Origin: Diadophis punctatus similis
Lineage: Eukaryota; Chordata; Lepidosauria; Squamata; Dipsadidae
Assembly: GCA_023053685.1 (NCBI GenBank)
Contig: JALIGW010000003.1
Location: 52,751,496 to 52,815,495 of the forward strand
DNA: 64,000 bases
Direction: 5' to 3'
Within the stretch, counting starts at the first letter, position 1. Each line of letters starts with the position of its first letter. The position numbers and the translations under genes are program-made. The notes beneath the pieces are model-generated. The model saw only the letters and a program-made list of their open reading frames with translations, was not told where the DNA came from and searched no databases. This document shows positions 10,620 through 20,559 of this stretch, piece by piece.

Positions 10620-11185
10620 CCGTTTTAATGTTTTGCCCTCAGCACTACTCGACGGGCGATTCAAAAGGATCCCGATTAGCGAGTGACTATGCCCCTGTGA
10701 TAGGGCTGAGGTCTAAACTGTGGAGCATGTCTTGTCATACTGTCCCTATGTATAACACAGCCAGAATTAAATTATTGTCTCTTCTTGGAATTGATCCCTC
10801 TGGTTCTAATGCTAGTAATTTGGCCTTATATTGTCTAGGGCAGGGGTAGGCAAAGTTGGCTCTTCTATGACTCGTGGACTTCAACTCCCAGAATTCCTGA
10901 GCTAGCATGATTGGCTCAGAAAGTCTGGGAGTTGAAGTCCATGAGCCATAGATGAGCCAACTTTGCCTACCCCTGGTCTAGGGGATGACTCCACTTATAT
11001 TACTTCTCAGGTTTCAAAATTTTTCTTAAGAGCTGTAACTATTAGAGAAGAACGTTGTAATTCCCTTTAGCCAAGGCTTCTGGTGCTAATTGTTTGTGAT
11101 TGTATTTTTCTCCTTTTGTTTTGTTTTTGTTGCATTTGTATTTTGGTCTGTGACTGTAAATAAAAATTATTATAAAAAATATAAC
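10620..11185 (+). mobile_element. 3' end of a non-LTR retrotransposon with C-terminal CxC...H...C motif
   Basis: Broken frames read CPCDRAEV, a stop, then TVEHVLSYCP, followed by LLSLLGIDPSG and, after a MITE, FFLRAVTIREERCNSL and a stop. A cysteine/histidine cluster just before the end of ORF2 is usual for several LINE clades. The 3' tail is TAAATAAAAATTATTATAAA near 11160-11180. It is split by the hAT MITE at 10841-10975. Clade not resolved. Confidence 0.6.
10841..10975. mobile_element. hAT MITE family A variant, 135 bp
   Basis: Ends CAGGGGTAGGCAAAGTTGG and CCAACTTTGCCTACCCCTG are perfect inverted repeats of 19 bp. The perfect 8-bp duplication GTCTAGGG is at 10833-10840 and 10976-10983. 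The host LINE frame resumes after it. Confidence 0.95.
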
Positions 11186-11189
11186 ATAA

Positions 11190-11720
11190 TGTTATATTAT
11201 TTGGTTAAACTTTGGTTAAAATTAGTCTTTTGGAATTTGACAAAAGGAAGCATTTAGGATTTTAAAAAATGAGTACTTGATGATGTTGGAATTCTAATTT
11301 CAAAAACAATGGAAGTGTTTGAGCTTGGAACTATAGCAACCCTTTTTTCTCACAGAAAATTTCATCAAAGTTGTCTAACAATGGGAGTACAGAAGATTGG
11401 GCTTTGACTTTTAAGAGTAAAATACGAAGTAAGGAACATGCATTTGTATAGCTATAATCTAATCAATTAGGATTAATTCAGCCCATTGAATTCAATCCTT
11501 TGCTCAGGGCAGGAATCCAGATAAAAACAGATCTATCCACCCTCTATTTGAACTCATCCGTTGAAAGGGATGACCCACACTTCAATGGATAATTGTCAAA
11601 TTACTCTTACAGTTAAGAAGGTTTTTATCATTGTATCAGAATTTGCCTTGGTGAAACACAGAAGTTATAATTCCCAGGCCTATAATGCCAGTAAAAGAGA
11701 ATATATGTAGCTGAAGGCTG
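11190..11720. other. Unique DNA, nothing recognised
   Basis: AT-rich, no repeat or coding signal supported. Confidence 0.5.
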
Positions 11721-11725
11721 AACTG

Positions 11726-11868
11726 TGGAGTTCTTGGTGCTCTCTGAGTTTGGTTGTTTGCTTGCAGATATTTCATTACTTGACTAGGTAATCATAGTCA
11801 GTAACCTAGTTGGGTAATGAAATGTCTGCAAGCAAACAACCAAGCTCACAGAGCATCAAGAACTCCAG
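11726..11868. repeat. Inverted repeat of a retroelement end with hammerhead-like boxes
   Basis: GGAGTTCTTGGTGCTCT...TTTGCTTGCAGA (left arm) is the reverse complement, with few changes, of TCTGCAAGCAAACAACC...ATCAAGAACTCC (right arm). Arms are about 55-60 bp. The right arm contains TTACC-type stem text AACCTAGTTGGGTAATGAAA and the left arm contains the same motif on the minus strand. The single-copy relatives are at 37488-37518 and 43612-43680. This looks like two ends of a Penelope-like or other retroelement joined head to head. Confidence 0.55.
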
Positions 11869-11923
11869 TCTGGAATGATGGAAATTAAGACCTTGTCTTC
11901 TTCTATGTGATACCTTTTCAGAT

Positions 11924-12353
11924 CAGTGGTGGGTTTCTACCAGTGCGGTCTTCTCTGTCGCACCGGTAGCGGCCGACCGATTATGTAATTTGCGTGCAAC
12001 GGCTCCGGTGCCGTCTTCGCCAGTCTGTCGCGCGGTGCCATCTTTTTTCTGGAATTTTTGGGCTTTTTTGCTTCCTGTGCATGCGCGGAAGCAAAATCTC
12101 GCAAGGAGACGCATGTGTGCATGAGATGTTGGTGGGTTTTTTGCTTCTGCGCATGCGCGGAAGCAAAGAATCACGCGCGTGCACGCGTCCCCTCACAAGA
12201 TTTTGCTTCCGTGCATGCGCAGGAAGCAAAATCATGCAAGGGGACGCGTGCGTGTAGCAAGCGTACACGTACATGCAGCTATCGTGCACGCACACGCAAT
12301 GAGATGATGCACGCGCAGCGCACTGGTAGCCAGGTAAGAGGAACCCGCCCCTG
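11924..12353. mobile_element. hAT MITE, ACCGGT family, 430 bp, GC-rich with NRF1-like palindromes
   Basis: Ends CAGTGGTGGGTTTCTACC and GAGGAACCCGCCCCTG; perfect 8-bp duplication TTTCAGAT at 11916-11923 and 12354-12361. The interior repeats a module of the form TTGCTTCTGCGCATGCGCGG around 12076-12088, 12148-12159 and 12211-12223. CpG density is far above the flanks. Confidence 0.93.
12148..12159. promoter_or_regulatory. NRF1-like palindrome inside a MITE
   Basis: TGCGCATGCGCG fits the NRF1 half-site pair YGCGCAYGCGCR. Similar sites flank it at 12076-12088 and 12211-12223. Binding is only inferred from the motif. Confidence 0.35.
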
Positions 12354-12539
12354 TTTCAGATGTTTCAAAAGTGCTAACATATCTTCCCTCTGTCTTCTGA
12401 GAAAGTCCCCATCTACACGTTCCCTTTATAAGATTTAATTTTAGTCCTTATATGGTAACTTTATGGGATTCTAATGTGGAGTCTTCTGCATATTAAACTT
12501 AATCTTTACTATCAATCTAAAGTTGCCTATCAGCTGATA

Positions 12540-12720
12540 TATGTCTGTATCTTCAAGTCAGTGTTGATTCCTGGTGACTGTCTTGGCTAGTCCCTGCAAA
12601 TTTTATTGGTAAGATTTCAGAAGTGGTTTGCCACTGCTTATTTTTGAGAGCGAGTGATTTGACCAAGGTCAACCAACTGCCTTTCTATCTAAATCAGGAT
12701 TAGAACGGGGGGTAAGGGCA
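12540..12720 (-). mobile_element. Old squamate tRNA-SINE fragment
   Basis: TTCAGAAGTGGTTTGCCACTG and GACCAAGGTCAACCAACTG resemble the reverse complement of a widespread reptile SINE body as I remember it. The tRNA-like head is missing where a hAT fragment begins at about 12722. Confidence 0.5.
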
Positions 12721-12721
12721 T

Positions 12722-12810
12722 TGCATTATGGGTGTGGGCACCCGCGCACAAACTATTGCGTGCACGCGCACCCTTTTGGCACCCGAGCCAAAAAAGGTTC
12801 GCCATTACTG
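12722..12810. mobile_element. hAT MITE fragment (CAGTGGTGGCGAACC family)
   Basis: GAGCCAAAAAAGGTTCGCCA ending in TTACTG matches one end of the complete element at 39590-39966. The other end and a target duplication are not clear. Confidence 0.6.
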
Positions 12811-13101
12811 CTATAGGAGATCAGCCCTGACTGCTCTTTAGAAGCCTGAAGATGAAACTCAAATACTTTGGCCACCAAATGAGGAGGAAGGACTCACTGG
12901 AGAAGAGCCTAATGCTGGGAAAGATTGAGAGCAAAAGAAGAAGGGGACGAGAGAGAATGAGGTGGCTGGATGGAGTCACTGAAGCAGTTGGCATGAGCTT
13001 AAATGGACTCCAGAGGATGGTAGAGAACAGGAAGGCCTGGAGGAACATTGTCCATGGGGTCGCGATGGGTCGGACACGGCTTTGCAACTAACAACAACAA
13101 A
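12811..13101 (+). mobile_element. Bov-B LINE (RTE clade) 3' end
   Basis: An open frame reads KLKYFGHQMRRKDSLEKSL, then MLGKIESKRRRGRERMRWLD and a WRNIVHGVAMGRTRLCN end. This is the characteristic C-terminus of Bov-B ORF2. It terminates in a CAACAACAACAAAA tail, and the 5' end is truncated. The frame from 12852 to the stop at 13091 is open, so this copy is fairly well kept. Bov-B is known to have moved horizontally between squamates and ruminants. Confidence 0.9.
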
Positions 13102-13960
13102 AGGTCTCATGGACTGAGAATTTCTCCTTCTCCTTTCTCTCTCCACTGCATGTGATATTTACCCATAGTTACAGTTTTGAATACTCTGTTTTTAATGTTT
13201 TGTATTACTATCTAGATTCTAGTCCAAGTCTATAGGACTTTGGGAATTACATTTTGATAGTTGAGAATCAAAGAAAAGCAAAGAATGCAAAATAGGAAAC
13301 AAAGCCTCAAAACAGTTAAGGTAACAACAGTTAATCTTATAATCTGAGGCAGCTGCCTCAAGCTGGAGATGCTAAGAGCTGTTGATCAGCTTCATGTTGT
13401 AGGACAGAGTTGTTTTTGTCAGCCTGCTCTGTCCCCTAACTAGATTGATGCCGTTAAGTAAAGTGTAGGATGCTGCCCTATAGCCAGTGTGAAAACAACA
13501 GCTATCTGACAGTAGCGTAGCTTCTCTTGTTTTAAAGCCGGCATCATGTTTTCAGGCAGCCCTGGTTATTTTATTTATTGTCTCAGCTAAGAAGTCAAGA
13601 TTACAAGCTCCATCACCCAGTCCTGCTTTGATAAATATTGAGCAATTCCCCTGTGTCACATTAATTATAATTCTATGGATTTCAGAAGAATAAGGATTAG
13701 CATGGGAAAGTTTCAGCTGTTGCTTCATTTGGGCTTAAGGCACAATATGGAAAATCACCATAGGAATCTACACATCGAAGCTTGATTTGGAATATTTTCG
13801 CTGGGTTTCCTTGATGAGCCCAGTAATCAGTGCCTGATCTTTGACATTCATTGTATCAAAAATTATGTGCTTTTTAATTGATGTTAGTACCATGTATGTT
13901 TGAAAAACCTTCTCCAAATAAAACATCTTAATTGAAATATTCCAAATACAGACTATTGAG
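13102..13960. other. Unique DNA, possible conserved noncoding element near 13540-13760
   Basis: No repeat recognised. The stretch TTATTTATTGTCTCAGCTAA to TTTGGGCTTAAGGC is complex, AT-rich and unique-looking. No exon supported. Confidence 0.35.
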
Positions 13961-13964
13961 TATA

Positions 13965-14475
13965 CAGTGATCCCTCGTTTTTCGCGGGGGTTACGTTCCA
14001 AAAAGAACCCGTGATAGGCGAAATCCGTGAAGTAGTAACCTTTATTTTTTTTAACCCCTCCTACCCGGCTTCTGCGTTTTCGGCACCCAAAAAAAGCTTG
14101 AAAAATCCTCCAACCTCTCCCTCTCTTGACGTCTGCTGTGGCTGCTTGGCACTGATCTCCTGAGCGAGCTTGTAGGCCGTTCCCTCATCGATTTGGCGTG
14201 AACGGCCATTTTCCCTAGGGAAAGCTGACAGCGCGGCCCGCCCTACAGCTGATGAGCGGCAGTCCTTCTGCGCACGCGCAGAGCTCAATGGACCGCTTTA
14301 CTCGCCTGCCGCTGCCAGAGTGAAGCAGGAGACCACCACGCAGGCGCAGAACTCATCGGAGAGGTTTGCGAGTCCCGGAGCCGCGCGCTTTGCCGCTGAC
14401 TGCCTGGCCGCCCCCGCAAATCCGTGAAGCAGCGAGACCGTGAAAGGTGAACCGCGATATAGTGAGGGATCACTG
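13965..14475. mobile_element. Tigger/pogo-like MITE, 511 bp
   Basis: Starts CAGTGATCCCTCGTTTTTCG and ends TATAGTGAGGGATCACTG, flanked by TA on both sides (13963-13964 and 14476-14477). The interior is GC-rich, with a TGCGCACGCGCA palindrome at 14269-14280. No transposase is visible. Confidence 0.88.
14269..14280. promoter_or_regulatory. NRF1-like palindrome in a Tigger-like MITE
   Basis: TGCGCACGCGCA fits YGCGCAYGCGCR. It occurs in a different transposon superfamily from the hAT MITEs that carry the same motif. Confidence 0.3.
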
Positions 14476-14479
14476 TATA

Positions 14480-15020
14480 GTTATACTCACAGTCGTACTA
14501 CACAGTATCACAGCACATGTACGGTAATAGAATATGAATGAAAAATATAGAGATAAATTAAAGTGCGGCGGGGGGAATGCCAAAATGCTCCTAAAATGTT
14601 GGAGAAAATAATAGGATACAGATACTGACTCAGGACACCTTCACTGAATTTCAAGCCAACACATGAATCAAAACTGTTATGCTTCAAAAATTGTATACCA
14701 CTCCATATTTTGTGTTGCAGCTCTTCGATTAAAAATAATGGACCAAATATATATAGTGGAGAAAAGGTGTGCAAGAAGCTTCAGATATTTTAAATGAAAC
14801 ACAAAAATGCCTTACATTGCAAAGAATTTACCATGAACATAGAATGGCTAACATCACATTCAAAGTGGCGTAGATTAAAAGAAGATATTTTGTGTATTTT
14901 TAAATACACAACTGATCCAGGAATAGAAAATTCTGGACTATGTTTTATTATATCTCTTTTGGTACAAACATGGGGCATAAATACTGTAAACGACAGTTTT
15001 AAACTGACATACAGCTCATT
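14480..15020. other. Unique DNA, nothing recognised
   Basis: Two overlapping short frames on opposite strands (14790-15033) have no domain and are not called. Confidence 0.5.
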
Positions 15021-15025
15021 CCACT

Positions 15026-15330
15026 ACAAGTAATCCTCACTTACAGACCTCTCATTCAGTAACTGTTCAAAGTTATGACAGCAGTGAACAAGGAGACTTA
15101 CAAGCAGTCCTTGAAGTTGCAACCATCAAAGCATCCTCAAAGTCATGTGATCACAATTTGGCCACTTGGCAACTGGTATGCATTTATGACAGTCACAGCA
15201 TCCGAGTCAAGTGATTGAGGCCTTCCCCGCTGGCTTTTAACAATGCAAAGTCAGCAAAGAAGCCAGCAGGAAGTTGCAAGTCATATGACACCATGCTTAA
15301 GAACCTGTGGTATTTACTTAATGATTGCAG
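15026..15330. mobile_element. Decayed pogo/mariner-like element
   Basis: AAGTAATCCTCACTTACAGACC, GTCATGTGATCACAATTTGG and TATGACAGTCACAGCATCC match blocks of the TA-flanked element at 29064-29427 in the opposite arrangement. The right end is not defined. Confidence 0.6.
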
Positions 15331-15419
15331 CCAGAATACATGTCAGTCTTTCTCAGTCCAACCTACAAGGTTGTTGTTGTGTGGAAAATAGGAGGAGAAG
15401 GAAGATATATAGAAGATGT

Positions 15420-15746
15420 CAGAGGTGGGATTCAGCAGGTTCTGACCAGTTCTGGAGAACCGGCAGTGGAAATTTTGAGTAATTCGGAGAACCGGTAAAT
15501 ACCACCTCTGACTGGCCCCGTCCCCATCTATTCTCCGCCTCCCGAGTCCCAGCTGATCGGGAGGAAATGGGGATTTTGCAGTATCCTTCCCCTGGAGTGG
15601 GGTGAGAATGGAGATTTTACCGTATCCTTCCCCTGCCACGGCCACCAAGCCACACCCACCAAGCCATGCCATGCCCACCAAGCCATGCCCATGCCCACCA
15701 AGCCACGCCCACAGAACCGGTAGTAAAAAATTGAATCCCACAACTG
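15420..15746. mobile_element. hAT MITE, CAGCAGGTTC family
   Basis: Ends CAGAGGTGGGATTCAGCAGG and TTGAATCCCACAACTG. GGAGAACCGGTAAATACCA and CCCAGCTGATCGGGAGG are shared with 63217-63465 and, reversed, with 46405-46637. A clear 8-bp duplication was not seen here. Tandem CCACCAAGCCA-like units fill 15640-15710. Confidence 0.8.
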
Positions 15747-15749
15747 ATT

Positions 15750-17105
15750 TGATGCCCCAAAAGTGCTTTTTCAAGAGGCAACTGGACTTTCTGGTTTTTC
15801 TTTGAGGACGTTTTGCTTGACCTTGGCATGAAAGAATTGGTCATAAAAGTAATAGTTAAGTGGAGCATGGACTGAGATTCCACCCATCCCCTTGTAATTT
15901 TCCAGCAAGCTTAAGAGCACACTGCCTTTTATTTTCTCCACCAATCATTACTGTTTGCAAAATACAAGCAATTTGACTTGATTTGGGTGATAAACATCCA
16001 CTACTTCACTTTGTTTCTCTAGTCTCTCTTCTTTTTTATAAGTAGGTGACAGTTCCCCTTTTTAAGAAACTTTTTTTTTCATACTATGTTTGAACTAGGA
16101 AGTTGAAAATGCTTTGTTTAGATAAAATATAGTTAAAAATAATCACAATGCACCCAGATTCAGACATAACAAACAATAAGCGATGAATAGAAAATGAAAA
16201 GAAATACAGTCTGACTTACAATCATTAAATTAATTACTTTCTTTTTTTTTTACAAAGTTCCTTCAGGAACTCCATACATAATAATATTGTTCTTCAGTGA
16301 TTTTTCAGGCTTATATGATTATTTTTACAGTTTAACAATACACGATTCTGCTATTATTCCTATCATTTATTTTTTATCCCCCCTGGTTCTTTGATAACTT
16401 GGGGGATGTTCTCATAACAATTGATTTAAATTTGATTTTCCAACCCATCCTCAACTTTTCTTCTGTCCCCCCCCCTTTGAAACAGTGATTATCAATTTGG
16501 TATCAATACGTTATTTGGATTACAAATTATCCTTTACTATTTTCAAAATCCCTCTTGTTTGGTCAATGAAATTAAAAAGGCACACAGCAATAAGGAAGGG
16601 TTAAGTGTATTTGTGTCATGTAGATTGAAAAAGTGACCATAATAGAATTATAGCTAGAAAGCAAAACTGTCTTTCTCCAAAATTGCTGCATTTTTATCAG
16701 TGTTCATTCTTTCAAAAAACTTTTTCCCTGCCTAATATGTGTGCTGAAGATTATTGTTCTGGAGGACTCGGCACACAACAGAGTCAAAACACATCCAGGC
16801 AAACAAATTATCTCCTGGCTATCCAAAATAAAAACAGCATTGGCAGCTATGACAAGCTACACAACCAAAGTCCAAATCAAAGGCTGAAAAAATTATCACC
16901 TTGTTTTATAATTCTGGGGTACAACAATAATGCTGTGGTCCTGATGCCAGCAGATTTTCAGAACATGGGTAGTCTACAAGTTGACCTATATGCCTCTAAA
17001 ATAACTTGTGCTTCTTTCAGATCATTAATTACTACAGGGGACTGATATCCTTTCCTCTGGGAATTGGGCAGCATACAAATGTGAGCAATAAATAAATAAT
17101 AAATA
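15750..17105. other. Mostly unique DNA with a LINE-like tail at about 17050-17105
   Basis: GGGAATTGGGCAGCATACAA followed by AATAAATAAATAATAAAT resembles an L2/CR1-type tail. The 120-codon frame at 16683-17045 has no recognised domain. Nothing else is supported. Confidence 0.4.
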
Positions 17106-17154
17106 GTACTTGAGTATCAAACTAAACGCCTGTGGGCTGGATCCGGCCCATGAT

Positions 17155-17156
<2 letters not shown>

Positions 17157-17241
<85 letters not shown>
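17157..17241. repeat. (TAA)n microsatellite grown from the CR1 tail
   Basis: About 28 ATA/TAA units directly abut the CR1 3' end (AACAACAGAGTTGGAAGG on the plus strand). The repeat is therefore the expanded (TTA)n tail. Confidence 0.95.
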
Positions 17242-17245
<4 letters not shown>

Positions 17246-17304
17246 CAGAGTTGGAAGGGACCTTGGAGGTCTTCTAGTCCAACCCCCTGCTTACGCAGGA
17301 AACC

Positions 17305-19659
17305 CTACACTACTTCAGACAGATGGTTATCCAACATCTTCTTAAAAATGTCTAGTGTTGGAGCATTCACAACTTCTGGAGGTAAGCTGTTCCACTGATT
17401 AATTGTTCTAACTGTCAGGAAATTTCTCCTTAGTTCTAAGTTGCTTCTCTCCTTGATTAGTTTCCACCCATTGCTTCTTGTTCTACCCCCAGGTGCCTTG
17501 GAGAAAAGTTTGACTCCCTCTTCTTTGTGGCGACCCCTGAGATATTGGAACACTGCTATCATGTCACCCCTGGTCCTTCTTTTCATTAAACTAGACATAC
17601 CCAGTTCCTGCAACCGTTCTTCATATGTTTTAGCCTCCAGTCCCCTAATCATTTTTGTTGCTCTTCTCTGCACTCTTTCTAGAGTCTCAACATCCTTTTT
17701 ACATCGTGGCGACCAAAACTGAATGCAGTATTCCAAGTGTGGCCTTACCAAGGCATTATAAAGTGGTATTAACACTTCACGTGATCTTGATTCTATCCCT
17801 CTGTTAATGCAGCCTAGAACTGTGTTGGCTTTTTTGGCAGCTGCTGCACACTGCTGGCTCATATTTAAATGGTTGTCCACTAGGACTCCAAGATCCCTCT
17901 CACAGTTACTACTGTTGAGCAAGGTACCACATATACTGTACCTGTGCATTTTGTTTTTCTTGCCTAAATGTAGAACCTTACTTTTATCACCATTGAATTT
18001 CATTTTGTTTGATAGCGCCCAATGTTCAAGTCTGTCAAGATCCTTCTGTATCTTGAGCCTATCTTCTGGAGAGTTGGCTATTCCTGCCAGTTTGGTGTCA
18101 TCTGCAAATTTGATGAGTTCCCCGTCTATCCCCTCGTCCAAGTCATTGATGAAGATGTTGAAGAGTACTGGGCCTAAAACAGAGCCTTGGGGTACTCCAC
18201 TGCATACTTCCCTCCATGTAGATGCAGTTCCATTGAGCACTACACGTTGAGTGCGGTTGGTTAGCCAGTTTCGAATCCATCTGGTGGTGATGCTGTCTAA
18301 CCCACATTTTTCTACTTTATCTAGTAGTAGGTTATGATCTACTTTGTCAAATGCCTTACTGAAGTCCAAGTAAACCACATCGACAGCATTCCTCTGGTCC
18401 ACTAATTTTGTCACTTTATCAAAGAATGCAATAAGATTAGTCTGGCATGATCTGTTTTTGACAAACCCATGTTGGCTTTTGGTTATTACTTTGTTTGCTT
18501 CTAGGTGTTCATTGATTCGTTGCTTGATTATCTTTTCCAAAATCTTCCCTGGTATTGAGGTCAGGCTGATGGGTCTGTAGTTTCCTGGATCTGTTTTTTT
18601 TCCTTTTTTGAAGATGGGAACTACATCAGCTCTTTTCCAGTCCTCTGGCAGTTCCCCGGTGCTCCAGGATCTTTGAAAGATATAGTTCAGTGGTTCTGAG
18701 ATCTCGTCTGCCAGTTCCTTCAGAACCTTGGGGTGTAATCCATCTGGTCCTGGTGATTTGAATTCGTCTAGGGTAGACAGGTGTTCACTTACCATTTTCT
18801 TCCCTATTTTAATTTGTGTTCCTAATATGTTTTTTGTGATGCTGTTTTTGATAGGTTGGACTGTTTTCTCCCTTTGTGTAAAGACAGATGCAAAAAATGT
18901 GTTAAGTAGCTCTGCTTTCTCCCTGTTGCTTGTCACCTTCTTGCCACTTTCTCCTTGTAGTGGACCAATTGTTTCCTTGACTTTTTTCTTGTTTTTAATA
19001 TGTTGGAAGAAGCTTTTTTTGTTACTTTGTACTTTTGTTGCAAGCCTTTGTTCATTGTGAGCCTTAGCTTTCCTCACTTCATCTTTACAGGCTCCAGCTA
19101 TTTGCTGATATTCTGCCTTAGTTATTTCCCCTTCTTTCCACTTTTTATACTTGTCCTTTTTGTCTTTCAATTTGTCAGAGAGTTCTTTATGCAGCCATGC
19201 TGGTTTTTTTTGAGACCTATTATTTTTCTTCTTCATTGGTATTGTGCTAGTCTGGACTTTTATAATCTCACTTTTCAAAATTTCCCAAGCTTCTTGAGTT
19301 GTTTTCCCCTTGAGGATTCTCATCCATGGAATCTTTCCCAAGTTCTCTCTGAGTTTATTGAAATTAGCCCTCTTAAAGTCCAAGACTCTAGTTTGACTTT
19401 GTTCTACTGTTTGTGTTTGCATAATGTTGAATTCCAATATTGCATGATCACTTGCCCCCAAGGTTCCTGTAGCTTCAACACCTTCTATCATTTCATCTCT
19501 GTTAGTGAGAATTAAGTCCAATATGGCTGATCCCCTTGTTCCCTTCTCTACTTTTTGGGTAACAAAATTGTCTGCTAGGTTTGTTAGGAACCTGTTGGCT
19601 CTTCCACTTGGTGCAGAGTTTGTCTCCCAGTTGATGTCAGGGTAGTTAAAATCCCCCAT
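17305..19659 (-). CDS. CR1 ORF2 protein, reverse transcriptase part (784 aa)
   Basis: Encodes the larger part of the CR1 polyprotein that makes cDNA at the target site. The N-terminus MGDFNYPDINWETNS and GASDHAILEF (about residue 70) are the last endonuclease motifs. A linker follows, then RT motifs: SPGPDGLHPKVLKELADEI (near 300), NYRPISLTSIPGKILEKII (near 360), YLDFSKAFDKVDH (near 427), SGVPQGSVLGPVLFNIFIND (near 480) and the catalytic FADD at residues 518-521 (18097-18108). The C-terminal part has RRATKMIRGLE, INQWNSLPPEVVNAPTLD and ends HLSEVV. The methionine used is internal: the same frame is open upstream to a stop at 19903-19905, so this is the downstream part of one long frame, not a separate gene. 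All catalytic residues I can check are present. Expression would need an external promoter. Confidence 0.93.
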   Translation of the reverse strand: MGDFNYPDINWETNSAPSGRANRFLTNLADNFVTQKVEKGTRGSAILDLILTNRDEMIEGVEATGTLGASDHAILEFNIMQTQTVEQSQTRVLDFKRANFNKLRENLGKIPWMRILKGKTTQEAWEILKSEIIKVQTSTIPMKKKNNRSQKKPAWLHKELSDKLKDKKDKYKKWKEGEITKAEYQQIAGACKDEVRKAKAHNEQRLATKVQSNKKSFFQHIKNKKKVKETIGPLQGESGKKVTSNREKAELLNTFFASVFTQREKTVQPIKNSITKNILGTQIKIGKKMVSEHLSTLDEFKSPGPDGLHPKVLKELADEISEPLNYIFQRSWSTGELPEDWKRADVVPIFKKGKKTDPGNYRPISLTSIPGKILEKIIKQRINEHLEANKVITKSQHGFVKNRSCQTNLIAFFDKVTKLVDQRNAVDVVYLDFSKAFDKVDHNLLLDKVEKCGLDSITTRWIRNWLTNRTQRVVLNGTASTWREVCSGVPQGSVLGPVLFNIFINDLDEGIDGELIKFADDTKLAGIANSPEDRLKIQKDLDRLEHWALSNKMKFNGDKSKVLHLGKKNKMHRYSICGTLLNSSNCERDLGVLVDNHLNMSQQCAAAAKKANTVLGCINRGIESRSREVLIPLYNALVRPHLEYCIQFWSPRCKKDVETLERVQRRATKMIRGLEAKTYEERLQELGMSSLMKRRTRGDMIAVFQYLRGRHKEEGVKLFSKAPGGRTRSNGWKLIKERSNLELRRNFLTVRTINQWNSLPPEVVNAPTLDIFKKMLDNHLSEVV

Positions 19660-20232
19660 TACTATTGTGATGTGCTTCCTACATACCTTAGTTAGCTGAC
19701 TAGCAAAAAGTTCATCTACTTCCTCTGTTTGGTTGGGTGGCCTGTAGTATAGACCTATGGCAATGTCATTTCGCCCCCCTTTAATATTGACCCAAATGCA
19801 TTCGAGGTGATTTTCATTATTGTTGTGCTCTATTTCTGTAGAGATGTAGTTATTTCTTATATATAGTGCAACTCCACCTCCTCTTTTATTTGGTCTGTTT
19901 TTTTAAAATAATTTAAATCCCTCTAGCTGTATATTCCATTTGTCAGTTTCATCCCACCAAGTTTCCGTAATGGCAACTATATCATATCTTCCGTCATTTA
20001 CTTGAATTTCTAATTCACCCTGTTTATTCCTCATACTCTGTGCATTGGTGTATAGACATTTAAGTCCATTTAGATTGACCCTGTGTTTACTGTCTACATA
20101 ACCTGTGTTGTGCCTGACCACCCCTACTTTCTTGCCACCTGTTTGATTAGTGCACATATCTATGTTGAGTGCACTGTTAACCCTATTAATTTTAAATTGC
20201 TGGGGACAGAAATGATCTGTATCAATTAATTC
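19660..20232 (-). pseudogene. CR1 ORF2 endonuclease part, cut by one TAA
   Basis: Same frame as the 784-aa product. It reads through CLYTNAQSMRNKQGEL, YDIVAITETWWDE (19950-19975 region) and GFKLF, then a single TAA at 19903-19905, then KNRPNKRGGGVALYIRNNY, ECIWVNIKGG and IGLYYRPPNQTEEVD up to the GDFN motif. NAQS, TETWW, GGGVALY, YYRPP and GDFN are the standard motifs of the apurinic-type endonuclease of CR1/L2 elements. The stop is the only disabling lesion I see in about 970 codons. Upstream of about 20232 the frame enters unrelated hAT sequence. Confidence 0.88.
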
Positions 20233-20559
20233 TCTGTCCCCGCTGTTTGGATCTGGCCCGCGGAGCAGTCTTGGAAAATGTAAGAGGCCGACCCACATCG
20301 CTTTGGCCTGGTCTACCCACGTTGCTTTGACCCGGTCTACCCATATCCCTTCGGCCCGGTCTACCCAATGCAATGCAAAGAGGAAACATCGCACCAGCGT
20401 GGCTTCGGCCCGATCTACCCAATGCAAAGAGGAAACATGCCAGCAGTTTGGGGGGTGACATCAAGCTGGCCACGGCCACCCAGTTGCCCCCCCCCCTGAG
20501 ATCAACCACAGCACTGATGCGGCCCTCAATGAAATTGATTTTGACACCCTTGCTATAGT

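Larger units (their letters stand above)
17157..20235 (-). mobile_element. CR1 LINE, nearly intact ORF2 copy
   Basis: The minus-strand element holds a contiguous endonuclease-RT frame, then a short 3' UTR with GGGGGTTGGACTAGAAGACC, CCAAGGTCCCTTCCAACTC and a (TTA)n tail (plus-strand 17157-17241). The 5' truncation lies just before the endonuclease domain, so ORF1 and the 5' UTR are missing. Other CR1 copies here (130-2185, 38565-40060) are far more decayed, which suggests this is the youngest of the three. Confidence 0.93.
17110..20556. mobile_element. hAT element (CAAGGGTGTCAAA ends) split by a CR1 insertion
   Basis: The right end reads TTGATTTTGACACCCTTG, inverse of a CAAGGGTGTCAAAATC terminus. 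The left end near 17110 reads TTGAGTATCAAAC with GGCTGGATCCGGCCCA next. Flanks ending ATAGTA on both sides fit a degraded 8-bp duplication. The right part (20240-20556) has tandem GGTCTACCCA units of about 30-40 bp. About 3.1 kb of CR1 lies between the two pieces, so the hAT came first. Confidence 0.6.

Noticed and set aside
15420..15746. 8-bp duplication for this hAT MITE
   Set aside because: Flanks GAAGATGT and ATTTGATG do not match well enough.
16683..17045. 120-codon frame as a gene or exon
   Set aside because: No recognisable domain; it lies in sequence that ends in a LINE-like tail.
18728..19515. Plus-strand frames of 110 and 171 codons
   Set aside because: Antisense shadows of CR1 ORF2; Phe/Leu-rich as expected from Lys/Glu-rich sense codons.
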